Shown: in pieces, positions 1 to 6,860 of the stretch
Layout: the number at the start of each line of letters is the position of its first letter
Numbering within the stretch: the stretch's first letter is position 1
DNA from: Actinomycetes bacterium
GTDB taxonomy: Bacteria; Actinomycetota; Coriobacteriia; Coriobacteriales; Eggerthellaceae
Length of the DNA: 7,399 bases
Direction: 5' to 3'
Assembly (NCBI GenBank): GCA_023395755.1
Contig: JAEWYG010000119.1
Coordinates: 1-7,399, forward strand
The notes under the pieces: model-generated
What the model saw: only the letters and a program-made list of their open reading frames with translations
The model's database searches: none
What the model was told of the DNA's origin: nothing
Position numbers and translations under genes: made by a program

Positions 1-1561
1 GGGCTAAACTAGTGCGCACCGAAGCAGAGAACTGCTGAGGCGTAAGCTGGCAAGATGTAGCGGACGCAGACAGGCCAGACGATTTCTGCGAATGCGTTGA
101 GGGAAGGGTATTGCCACGAGCACGCTCAACGAAAGCTACCGGCCGGCGACCCCACTGCGAATCAACCACGCCAAATACATGAGCATCGGCAACACCAGGG
201 ATACGCACAAGTTTGTCGCGAATCTCGGCCGGATACACGTTTTCGCCGCCCGACACAAACATGTCGGCTGTGCGTTCTTTTACGTACAATCGCCCATTCG
301 CGAGTGCTGCCGTGTCCCCAGTAAGAAACAAGCCGTCTACCGTATGCGCTGCGCGTGCGTTTAGATAGCCTTCAAATACGCCGGGCCCTTTCACCGCCAA
401 GCGTCCAAATCCCTGAGTGTCAGGGTCTACAATACGCGCTTCATAACCAGGTAACAAACGTAACCCGCCATCAAACGAAGACGTAACCTGCTCGTGTGCT
501 ATCTGGCTCGAAGTTTCCGTCATACCGTAGCTTACATACACACGCGCACCCGTCGTCTTTGCCTGCATGAGCGTTTGGGGGTTGGCCGCACCACCACCCA
601 GCAAGATACAGCGATAGTGCCGCAAAACGCCAGCCGTATCTGCTGCAAGCAAATCTTGTAACATCTTATCCACCACTGAAACGTGCGTGGCGCGTACGCG
701 TTCGGTATCGGATAACAACCGCTTTGCATCGAAGCGACGATACAGCACAAACTGAAAATCAGCCAGGAGGCTGCGTACAATCACCTGAAAACCGCCCACG
801 TGATACAAGGGCAGGGCCGCCTGCCAGACGCCCCCATCGGCGCTACACAACGTAGCATTTGACGCTTCGGCGGCACCGCAAAGCTGCGCCCAGGTTAACG
901 GCACGGCTTTCGCCTTATCCGTAGAGCCTGAGGTAAACATAATAAGTGCGCGATTTTTTGCGTCGAACACATGGGCGGAACGCTCGGCAAAGTGGATAAT
1001 CTCTTCCAAAGCATCTTGGCGTTGCATCTCATCGCGACGTCGACGCGTTGCACGCTGTGATGTAGCGCGCCCTAATCCACGCGAAGAACGCCGTTCAGCC
1101 ACAGCAGCGGTGGCGCGAGCCATAAAGCTAGGACGTGCAACACGGGAGGTCGCTGAATCCGAACGATCCTCACCTACCAAAAGGGCCACCGCGCGATCAA
1201 ACAACCCCTGCGCACCCTCTTCGTCGACACGAAAAGACACTCGCACATCGGGGCAACGCTCTAACTCCAGAAGACGTGCCAACTTCTCGCCCGACGTCAA
1301 GCGGTTATTCATCGCGACCAAAGTGAAACTACCATAGGCGGCAGCAAGCATAAGCAGCACATAGAGGGAACAATTAGGCAGGTCGACTGCCACGCAATCG
1401 CCCCGATGCACGCCATGCGTCTGCAAATGACGGGCAAGCGCAGCCGACAGCATACGCGTCTCCCTATACGAATACGAAGTTTCAAGGCCCGATTGATCAA
1501 CGTACGTAAAAAACGTACGTTGCGGATATCGGCGCACCATGCTTTCAAACGCCCTGATCAT
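1..1561 (-). CDS. menE: o-succinylbenzoate--CoA ligase MenE (3' end missing)
   Basis: Adenylate-forming enzyme that activates o-succinylbenzoate with ATP and CoA to OSB-CoA, the substrate of MenB; cytoplasmic. The frame is open from ATG 1561 to the window edge (520 codons), so the C-terminus, including the expected A10 lysine, is outside. Core motifs seen: A3 phosphate loop MFTSGSTDKAKAV (about 208-220), PLYHVGGF, A5 SYGMTET (344-350), A7 LTGDT (413-417), and A8 hinge KERTADMFVSGGEN (428-441). A TAA codon lies two codons before the ATG, so this is the earliest ATG. The Shine-Dalgarno is loose: AGGAGG lies 16 nt and AGGA 11 nt upstream. Oddities: the A3 loop departs from the usual TSGTTGxPKG; an Arg-rich linker sits at about 156-180; and a Ser/Thr/Gln-rich insert sits at about 480-505, before LTPQQF. 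A related acyl-CoA ligase is possible, but the position behind menB favours MenE. Confidence 0.9.
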   Translation of the reverse strand, partial: MIRAFESMVRRYPQRTFFTYVDQSGLETSYSYRETRMLSAALARHLQTHGVHRGDCVAVDLPNCSLYVLLMLAAAYGSFTLVAMNNRLTSGEKLARLLELERCPDVRVSFRVDEEGAQGLFDRAVALLVGEDRSDSATSRVARPSFMARATAAVAERRSSRGLGRATSQRATRRRRDEMQRQDALEEIIHFAERSAHVFDAKNRALIMFTSGSTDKAKAVPLTWAQLCGAAEASNATLCSADGGVWQAALPLYHVGGFQVIVRSLLADFQFVLYRRFDAKRLLSDTERVRATHVSVVDKMLQDLLAADTAGVLRHYRCILLGGGAANPQTLMQAKTTGARVYVSYGMTETSSQIAHEQVTSSFDGGLRLLPGYEARIVDPDTQGFGRLAVKGPGVFEGYLNARAAHTVDGLFLTGDTAALANGRLYVKERTADMFVSGGENVYPAEIRDKLVRIPGVADAHVFGVVDSQWGRRPVAFVERARGNTLPSTHSQKSSGLSASATSCQLTPQQFSASVRTSLA

Positions 1562-1591
1562 CGGTTAGCTGATCCTGCCTCCTACCGTTCT

Positions 1592-1612
1592 ATGCGGCAT
1601 AATCGCCCGCAT
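1592..1612. other. short inverted repeat in the menE leader
   Basis: ATGCGG (1592-1597) and CCGCAT (1607-1612) are perfect 6-nt arms around a 9-nt loop, about 30 nt upstream of the menE start. In the menE transcript this would be a small hairpin just 5' of the AGGAGG at 1583-1578. No T-run follows on either strand, so it is not a terminator. It may be chance, or a local structure affecting menE translation. Confidence 0.25.
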
Positions 1613-1620
1613 GGCTGCGA

Positions 1621-1649
1621 ATTCTGTCTACGAGACATACACACGGCAA
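1621..1649 (-). promoter_or_regulatory. weak candidate promoter for menE
   Basis: Reading the minus strand, TTGCCG (1649-1644) is separated by 17 nt from CAGAAT (1626-1621). Each hexamer matches the housekeeping consensus at 4 of 6 positions. It lies in the 146-bp menB-menE gap, downstream of the 13-bp inverted repeat. It would leave an untranslated leader of roughly 55 nt. The match is weak; menE may simply be read through from menB. Confidence 0.2.
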
Positions 1650-1664
1650 ACGCAAGTCACACTG

Positions 1665-1704
1665 CTTGTGAGTGCCTACACGCTGACGTACAGGCACTCA
1701 CAAG
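1665..1704. other. perfect 13-bp inverted repeat between menB and menE
   Basis: CTTGTGAGTGCCT (1665-1677) and AGGCACTCACAAG (1692-1704) are exact reverse complements with a 14-nt loop. The structure begins 3 nt after the menB stop codon. Neither strand has a T-run after the stem, so it is not a canonical intrinsic terminator. On the menB-menE transcript it would form a stable hairpin, which could protect the menB 3' end, attenuate menE, or mark a processing site. A protein-binding palindrome or a dispersed repeat copy are alternatives. Confidence 0.75.
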
Positions 1705-1707
1705 ATT

Positions 1708-2547
1708 CTACGGAAACTTCGGGAACTGGGTAAAATCGGGAGTGCGCTTCTCCTTGAAGGCGTCGCGCCCCTCTTTCGCCTCATCGGTGGTGTAGTACAG
1801 AAGCGTGGCGTCGCCCGCCAACTGCTGAATACCAGCCAAGCCATCGGTAGCCGCGTTGAACGAAGCTTTCATAAAACGCAAAGCCGTAGGAGACAGCTGA
1901 AGCATCTCGCGTGCCCAACTAACACACTCTGCTTCTAGCTCATCAAAGGCGACCACTTTGTTCACCAGACCCATATCAAGCGCTTCTGCGGCCGAGTACT
2001 GACGGCAGAGATACCAGATTTCACGTGCTTTCTTCTGTCCCACAATGTCGGCTAAATAGCCCGCACCATACCCAGCATCGAAACTGCCCACCTTGGGGCC
2101 GGTCTGGCCAAACTTTGCGGTATCGGCCGCCAACGACAGGTCGCACAGAATGTGCAAGATATGTCCGCCACCGATGGCGTATCCGTTCACCATAGCGATG
2201 ACAGGCTTGGGTACTACACGAATAAGACGCTGCAAATCAAGCACGTTTAGACGCGGAATATTGTCCTCGCCCACATACCCACCGTTACCGCGAATTTTCT
2301 GATCGCCACCCGAACAAAAAGCCTCGTCTTCGTGACGTCCGCCGTGGTTAGCTCCCGTGAGAATTATTACACCAATTTCCGCATCGTCGCGAGCAACCGT
2401 AAACGCATCATACATCTCGTTGACCGTAAGCGGAGTGAATGCGTTACGACGCTCGGGGCGGTTGATAGTAATTTTGGCGATGCCGTCGCAGGTATCGTAG
2501 CTAATCTCGCGGTACGTCTTGCCCGCTTGCCACACAACGTCGCTCAT
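1708..2547 (-). CDS. menB: 1,4-dihydroxy-2-naphthoyl-CoA synthase MenB
   Basis: Crotonase-fold enzyme that closes the naphthoquinone ring, converting OSB-CoA to DHNA-CoA. The 279-aa length is normal for the family. Visible motifs: FCSGGDQKIRG (77-87) and NGYAIGGGH (121-129), which supply the oxyanion-hole glycines; FGQTGPKVGSFDAGYG (146-161), with the conserved Asp157; and LLYYTTDE with Tyr252 near the C-terminus. Gly150 in QTG replaces the Asp of mycobacterial-type MenB, which places this with the bicarbonate-dependent (type I) enzymes; that is family knowledge applied to the sequence. The ATG at 2547 is preceded by AAAGGA (2558-2553) at 5 nt. The C-terminus KEKRTPDFTQFPKFP closely matches Bacillus MenB. 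It is separated from menH by 229 bp and from menE by 146 bp, so it may have its own promoter. Identification is very secure. Confidence 0.98.
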   Translation of the reverse strand: MSDVVWQAGKTYREISYDTCDGIAKITINRPERRNAFTPLTVNEMYDAFTVARDDAEIGVIILTGANHGGRHEDEAFCSGGDQKIRGNGGYVGEDNIPRLNVLDLQRLIRVVPKPVIAMVNGYAIGGGHILHILCDLSLAADTAKFGQTGPKVGSFDAGYGAGYLADIVGQKKAREIWYLCRQYSAAEALDMGLVNKVVAFDELEAECVSWAREMLQLSPTALRFMKASFNAATDGLAGIQQLAGDATLLYYTTDEAKEGRDAFKEKRTPDFTQFPKFP

Positions 2548-2615
2548 GGCCGTCCTTTCGGGGGCGCCCGGATGACCGGAGACGCCAATAGAGGGAGGTG
2601 ATTCGAAGGTATATG

Positions 2616-2621
2616 CTTATA
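2616..2621 (-). promoter_or_regulatory. candidate -10 element for menB
   Basis: TATAAG (2621-2616 on the minus strand) matches the -10 consensus at 5 of 6 positions. It lies about 70 nt upstream of the menB ATG. No good -35 hexamer is seen at 16-18 nt. It would give menB a promoter separate from the menF-menD-menH unit. Confidence 0.25.
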
Positions 2622-2632
2622 GTAACGCGTCA

Positions 2633-2681
2633 CGGCATCACATGGAAATAACCGCAAAATAATTCCGAAAATCGGCATCAC
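2633..2681. repeat. two 9-bp direct repeats spaced 40 bp upstream of menB
   Basis: GTGATGCCG occurs twice on the minus strand, at 2681-2673 and 2641-2633. The start-to-start distance is 40 bp, close to four helical turns. Both copies lie upstream of the candidate menB -10 element. Paired regulator half-sites are possible; with only two short copies, chance is also possible. Confidence 0.35.
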
Positions 2682-2776
2682 TCGGCAGTCAAACGCGCAA
2701 AAAAGCCCTCCTGCCGTAGACTGTCATAATTTAACACCGCTCTGAGCGACTCGAGAAGAACTGACCCGAATCTATC

Positions 2777-3679
2777 CTAGAACGGCGCGAGGAAGTTGTT
2801 GATAACATCGCCATACTTTTCGGGGGCTTCAAGATGCACGTTATGCCCCGCGTTTGCAACTATACAAACAGCACACACGCCTTGCTTCTCTAAATCCTGA
2901 GCGAGTTTTCGATATTTTTGGTCACTGCTTCCCACCAGATAGAGCGTGGGAAAAGCAAAACGAGACAGCCGGACGAGCGCTTCCTCACGCAACGGCATGG
3001 TATGCTGTCCCGCGCCTTCAAACACACGGGCCAGGGCCTCGGCATCGTTAGACAACCGACCCCTACGAATACGCTCTTGCACTGCGACCGGCAAGGTATG
3101 CTGGGTAGCGAACAAGGGTAAGTTCTCCCAACAGTCCATGAACATCGTAAGACCATCGGTACGTAATCGCGCAGCACAGTCCGCATCGCGAACTGCTGTT
3201 TGCGCGCGCTCTTCATTATTGGCAGGACCAAGACCCGCGCTCTCCAGTATCAGCGCAGCAAACAGCTGTCCTCGATGTTGGGCAGCCGCCAACGCAATAC
3301 GCCCACCCATCGAGTAACCCACAACCGGCACCGCCGACACACCTGCCCGGCGCGCAACATGCTCAAGAAACGCACAGGTGGCAATAGCGGCCTCATCAAG
3401 ACGATAGAACCGATCATCCCGCGGACGATCGGTTCCTCCATGCCCAACCAGTTCAAGCGCCACCACCGGACGAGTACGCGACAAGAGCGGGGCAACCTCG
3501 CCCCACGACGAGGCACTTTGGGCAAATCCGTGCAGCAGAACAAGCGGAGCGCGACCAATGCCTTTGCCGTCTCCAACCACACAACAGCTGGGCTCGCCCC
3601 AAAATACCGAGCGATAAGTTACCCCACGAAAGGTGAAGAACTCCTCCCGAGGCTGGGGCGCTTCCCTCGTTACGCTCAT
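2777..3679 (-). CDS. menH: 2-succinyl-6-hydroxy-2,4-cyclohexadiene-1-carboxylate synthase MenH
   Basis: Alpha/beta-hydrolase-fold lyase that eliminates pyruvate from SEPHCHC to give SHCHC. Seen in the sequence: LVLLHGFAQSASSW (46-59, oxyanion HGF loop); nucleophile elbow VGYSMGGR with Ser123; WENLPLF (184-190), a MenH-type cap segment; Asp253 in GSSDQKY; and His279 in NAGHNVHLEAPEKY. The Ser-Asp-His triad is complete. At 300 aa it is somewhat longer than E. coli MenH (about 250 aa), mostly in the N-terminus and a Cys/Gly-rich loop at about 30-43. The ATG lies 3 nt after the menD stop, with GGAAG 12 nt upstream inside menD, so translational coupling is likely. A generic hydrolase cannot be excluded on motifs alone; the position behind menD decides it. 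Confidence 0.92.
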   Translation of the reverse strand: MSVTREAPQPREEFFTFRGVTYRSVFWGEPSCCVVGDGKGIGRAPLVLLHGFAQSASSWGEVAPLLSRTRPVVALELVGHGGTDRPRDDRFYRLDEAAIATCAFLEHVARRAGVSAVPVVGYSMGGRIALAAAQHRGQLFAALILESAGLGPANNEERAQTAVRDADCAARLRTDGLTMFMDCWENLPLFATQHTLPVAVQERIRRGRLSNDAEALARVFEGAGQHTMPLREEALVRLSRFAFPTLYLVGSSDQKYRKLAQDLEKQGVCAVCIVANAGHNVHLEAPEKYGDVINNFLAPF

Positions 3680-3682
3680 GAT

Positions 3683-5578
3683 CTACCAATACTTCCGATA
3701 GCGTTCCTGCAACCCCTCAAGGGGTACGCCCACCTCGATAAGAGAAATACCTGGAATACCCAGCAGGCCTCGATAGGCTTCATCAAACGCAGAAACGGTA
3801 TCAACCGCACGATATGGCACGCCAAAAGCTTGCGCAATGGCCGCAAAGTTAACATCTTGCGGCGTAAGAAACAAACGCTCAAAGTAAGAATCGCTTGACT
3901 GCTGCGGCAGCATATCGAAAATAGCGCCACCGTTATTATTGAGCAGCACGATAACAATACAGGGCGCAGGGCCACCCTCGGCGCGCTGCACGCGTAGTTC
4001 ACGTTGCAGCGCAAGCGCGTTCACGTCATGCAGCAAAGACAAATCCCCTACAAGCAACGTAGTTTGGTTGAAGCATTGCGCCGCCCCCAAAGCGGTAGAA
4101 ACAGTGCCATCAATGCCGTTCAGCCCGCGGTTACACAGCACCGCCAAACGCTTATTACTTTTCAGATAGAACGTATCTAAGGCACGAACGCTCATGGAAT
4201 TGGCTACAAACAAACACGACTCAGCAGGTGCCAGTTCAACGGTGCGACGCACAAATGCGCCCTCAAAACCATCATCTATCGCATCAACTCGCGCTATACG
4301 CTCGCGAGCATCATCATTGGCGGTAACCCATGCCGCAGAGAACATACGCTGCTCTTCTGAAGCAGGGCCATCAAGACTGAAGGATCGCACAAAGTCGACG
4401 GGAGTACAAGCCACAAAAACGTCGGTAGCCGTATTGAAGTCACGTGTTTCAAACGGATCAACCACCATAGTAAACAGACGCGCTTTAGCAAGCGCTGCGG
4501 TTGCACGCTTTGAAACCGGATACCGCCCGAAACGAATGACCGCATCGGGCAAAGGAGGCTGTCCCACCGACCCAAACACCGAATCGTAGTTGTCGATAAC
4601 AGAACAATCGTCAATACTGCGCAACCCCGACAGCGGATCAGCAAAAAGCAGAAACTCGTTTGACCGAGCCCACGATACCAGTTCACGTGCTTCGCCTTCG
4701 GTACGCACGCTTCCCTCGCCAGCCAATACGATAGTGCAACAACCCCGCAACAGCCTACAAAGACTACCCTTGTTATCAATAATCTGCACCTGCGTGCATA
4801 TACGCGGTTGCGAAACGCGCTCACCACTGCACGCCGACTCAAACAACCCCTCAACCGTCAAATCTGGCTTCAATGGTTCATCGAAGGGAAAGTTTACTTG
4901 TACGGGTCCACCCTCGCAGGCTCCCGCAATATAAGCACCCTCAGCAGTGTTACTACTCGGTACACCAAGTGGCGCAGCCGCAATGCACGCCTCGCGCGCA
5001 GCCTGCCGAGCAAAAGCCGCACCCTTCTCGCCCGCAATAGGCAGCGGCATCTGCCGAAATGCACGTACGTGATCGCCGAACGCCTTCATCTGATCGCAGG
5101 TTTGCGGAGCACCCAATCCTTGCAATCGTGGCGGTCGATCACCGGATAGTATGAGCAAGGGAACCCGCGATGACTCAGCTTCCATTACCGCCGGATAATA
5201 GTTGGCCACCGCCGTACCCGAAGTACAGATAAGCGCTACCGGACAACCGCTCGCCTTCGCCAAACCCAGCGCAAAGAAAGCAGCTCCGCGCTCGTCCACA
5301 TCAACAAACAGCCTCAGCCTATCGGGGTGTCGCCGCGACAATTCATAAGCACACATAGCCAACGGCGTAGAACGCGACCCTGGGCTAACCACTACTTCAC
5401 GCACGCCCCAGCGAGTCAACTCATCAAAGAAAGCGCCTAGGAACAGGGCTGTGCAAACGGGCAGCGTTTTCGTCGCATCTGGCTGGTGTGTTTCCGAATA
5501 TTCTGCTCGATCGGCAATTGTCACGTCGTTATCCTCCGAACCCGTGATGGCATGCCGCAACACCATTGCGTCGCCCAT
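3683..5578 (-). CDS. menD: SEPHCHC synthase MenD (thiamine-diphosphate dependent)
   Basis: Condenses 2-oxoglutarate-derived succinic semialdehyde with isochorismate, using ThDP and Mg2+, to form SEPHCHC. Numbered from ATG 5578 (631 aa): VSPGSRSTPLA (about 64-74); DERGA with the ThDP-activating Glu97; CTSGTAVANYYPAVMEA; PPRLQGLGAPQTCDQ; NRGLNGIDG (484-491); and the cofactor motif GDLSLLHDVNAL (511-522) ending in NNNGG (from 547). I chose ATG 5578 because AAAGGAG (5596-5590) lies 11 nt upstream and the gene then starts 4 nt after the menF stop. The frame is open upstream to a TTG at 5617 inside menF, which lacks a ribosome binding site. The protein is longer than E. coli MenD (556 aa): about 37 residues precede the conserved start (TLPVCTALF), and an insert of about 20 residues at 204-223 precedes GPVQVNFPFDEPL. 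Confidence 0.95.
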   Translation of the reverse strand: MGDAMVLRHAITGSEDNDVTIADRAEYSETHQPDATKTLPVCTALFLGAFFDELTRWGVREVVVSPGSRSTPLAMCAYELSRRHPDRLRLFVDVDERGAAFFALGLAKASGCPVALICTSGTAVANYYPAVMEAESSRVPLLILSGDRPPRLQGLGAPQTCDQMKAFGDHVRAFRQMPLPIAGEKGAAFARQAAREACIAAAPLGVPSSNTAEGAYIAGACEGGPVQVNFPFDEPLKPDLTVEGLFESACSGERVSQPRICTQVQIIDNKGSLCRLLRGCCTIVLAGEGSVRTEGEARELVSWARSNEFLLFADPLSGLRSIDDCSVIDNYDSVFGSVGQPPLPDAVIRFGRYPVSKRATAALAKARLFTMVVDPFETRDFNTATDVFVACTPVDFVRSFSLDGPASEEQRMFSAAWVTANDDARERIARVDAIDDGFEGAFVRRTVELAPAESCLFVANSMSVRALDTFYLKSNKRLAVLCNRGLNGIDGTVSTALGAAQCFNQTTLLVGDLSLLHDVNALALQRELRVQRAEGGPAPCIVIVLLNNNGGAIFDMLPQQSSDSYFERLFLTPQDVNFAAIAQAFGVPYRAVDTVSAFDEAYRGLLGIPGISLIEVGVPLEGLQERYRKYW

Positions 5579-5582
5579 AGAG

Positions 5583-6854
5583 CTACGCACTCCTTTCTCC
5601 AATTGAGCCTCCGTCAAATGCGCTCAGAATTGTTTTTAGCTTCATGCCTATCTCGTCGTATTCGTCATCGGCCACGCTTCCGGCCACAATTCCACATCCG
5701 GCATACACCCATCCTATTTCGCCATCAAATACTCCTGTACGCAATGCTACCGAGAACTCACCGTTACCTGCTCCGTCAACATAGCCGCATGCGCCGGCAA
5801 AAAAGCCGCGATTGTATGCTTCGATCGAGCGCAGCAACATCTTAGCCTCGCCCACCGGCGTACCTGCCACAGCAGGAGTCGGATGCAAGTCACCTTTTAT
5901 CTCCCACAAATCAACGCCTTCCAAAATGCGCGCTCGTGCTGGCGTGTAGAGGTGCTGCACGTGAGTAAGGGGCAGGATACCCGGTTCAACCGGAATGTCT
6001 ACGTCGTAGCACGTACGATTAAATACCTCACGAATAAACTGCACCACGTAATCATGTTCAGCACGATTTTTTTCGTCGGCCATCAGCTCATTGGATAGTC
6101 GTTTGCGATCTGCCTCAGAACTGCCGGCTGGGCAGGTACCCGCAAGACACATGCTCTCTACGCTGGTTCCTTGCTTGCGTACGAGTAGCTCGGGAGTACA
6201 CCCACAAAAGAACACGTCTGCATAGCGATACAACAACACCGTACCACGCGCATCCCCATCAATTAAATTAACCAACAGATCTTTGGAAGAGAAGAGCTTG
6301 TCGGCCACCAACTTTTGACGGCGCGACAGCACCACCTTATCAACCCGTTTGTCTTCAATGGTTGAAAGCCCCGCCTGCACAGCTTCACGCCACGCCTCGC
6401 GGGAATCTGGCTCCAACGTATAGGAAATAGTCTCACGCTGCCGCGACGGAGCGGCCAACGCTTGACGCACAAACCGCGAAACGCGGCCCGAATATACTGG
6501 TCCCAGCGAATTCACCTGCAAAAGTCTGCCGTGTTCGTTTTCAATAAGCACTACTTCAGGTAGCATAAATCGCAAAAGCGGAAATGCCTCAAATAGCTCG
6601 TCGGCAGGTGCCGGATTTTCTGCATCGAAGCGGTTGAATGAGAAAAAAATAGGTGGTTGAGCAATATCGCCCTTCACCTCGTATTCCATTTCATCCAGAG
6701 ACGACAGGGCAATGCAGCGGCCTAGCCCCATATAACGACACGCCCGCGCCTTGTCGTAGTAAACAAACTGGTCGGTAAAGCCCTTCTGAAGCGAGCAGAA
6801 CGCATCAACAATATCGGCTTCAATGGCCTGAGAAAGCGAATAGATTTTCGTCAT
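5583..6854 (-). CDS. menF: isochorismate synthase MenF
   Basis: Chorismate-utilising enzyme that converts chorismate to isochorismate, the committed entry to menaquinone; Mg2+-dependent, cytoplasmic. 423 aa, typical for MenF/EntC/DhbC. Motifs: VDKVVLSRR (171-179) with Lys173, the presumed general base; TPELL (220-224); CLAGTCPAG (236-244), the LAGT loop; EKNRAEHDYVV (261-271) with the Mg-binding Glu region; HPTPAV (324-329); and YAGCGIVAGS (384-393), followed by acidic DDEYDE. The lysine separates isochorismate synthases from anthranilate synthase. The ATG at 6854 has only a weak Shine-Dalgarno (GGTAG). It lies 6 nt after the stop of a 47-codon ORF, and just downstream of a possible stem-loop, so translation probably depends on ribosomes leaving that ORF. 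EntC for a siderophore is excluded by the men neighbours. Confidence 0.96.
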   Translation of the reverse strand: MTKIYSLSQAIEADIVDAFCSLQKGFTDQFVYYDKARACRYMGLGRCIALSSLDEMEYEVKGDIAQPPIFFSFNRFDAENPAPADELFEAFPLLRFMLPEVVLIENEHGRLLQVNSLGPVYSGRVSRFVRQALAAPSRQRETISYTLEPDSREAWREAVQAGLSTIEDKRVDKVVLSRRQKLVADKLFSSKDLLVNLIDGDARGTVLLYRYADVFFCGCTPELLVRKQGTSVESMCLAGTCPAGSSEADRKRLSNELMADEKNRAEHDYVVQFIREVFNRTCYDVDIPVEPGILPLTHVQHLYTPARARILEGVDLWEIKGDLHPTPAVAGTPVGEAKMLLRSIEAYNRGFFAGACGYVDGAGNGEFSVALRTGVFDGEIGWVYAGCGIVAGSVADDEYDEIGMKLKTILSAFDGGSIGERSA

Positions 6855-6860
6855 AGCAAG

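Larger units (their letters stand above)
2548..2776. other. 229-bp menH-menB intergenic region
   Basis: No gene is supported here. The longest minus-strand ATG frame is about 12 codons. The region is unusually long for this otherwise packed cluster. It holds a -10-like TATAAG, a pair of 9-bp direct repeats and the menB ribosome binding site. A GGGCTTTTTT stretch (minus strand, about 2706-2697) looks like a terminator tail, but I find no convincing stem before it. A small CGCTC-A-GAGCG palindrome lies at 2738-2748. Confidence 0.6.

Noticed and set aside
1..1561. Possible frameshift or broken menE
   Set aside because: Translating the minus strand by hand from 1561 gives one uninterrupted frame to the window edge with motifs A3 to A8 in order. 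The gene is partial only because the window ends.
2697..2715. GGGCTTTTTT after menH as an intrinsic terminator
   Set aside because: A T-run is present, but I could not find a convincing GC-rich stem immediately before it.
2738..2748. CGCTC-T-GAGCG palindrome downstream of menH
   Set aside because: A single-base centre makes it too tight for an RNA hairpin. One 11-bp palindrome alone is weak evidence for an operator.
3200..3898. Plus-strand 232-codon open frame
   Set aside because: It is antisense to menH and the 3' end of menD, which have complete catalytic motifs. The predicted product is basic and low in recognisable structure.
4294..4854. Minus-strand 186-codon frame
   Set aside because: It is an alternate-frame shadow entirely within menD, with Cys/Arg-rich composition and no ribosome binding site.
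5579..5617. Upstream TTG start for menD that would overlap menF by 35 bp
   Set aside because: There is no Shine-Dalgarno before the TTG. ATG 5578 has AAAGGAG at 11 nt and fits the tight spacing of the cluster.
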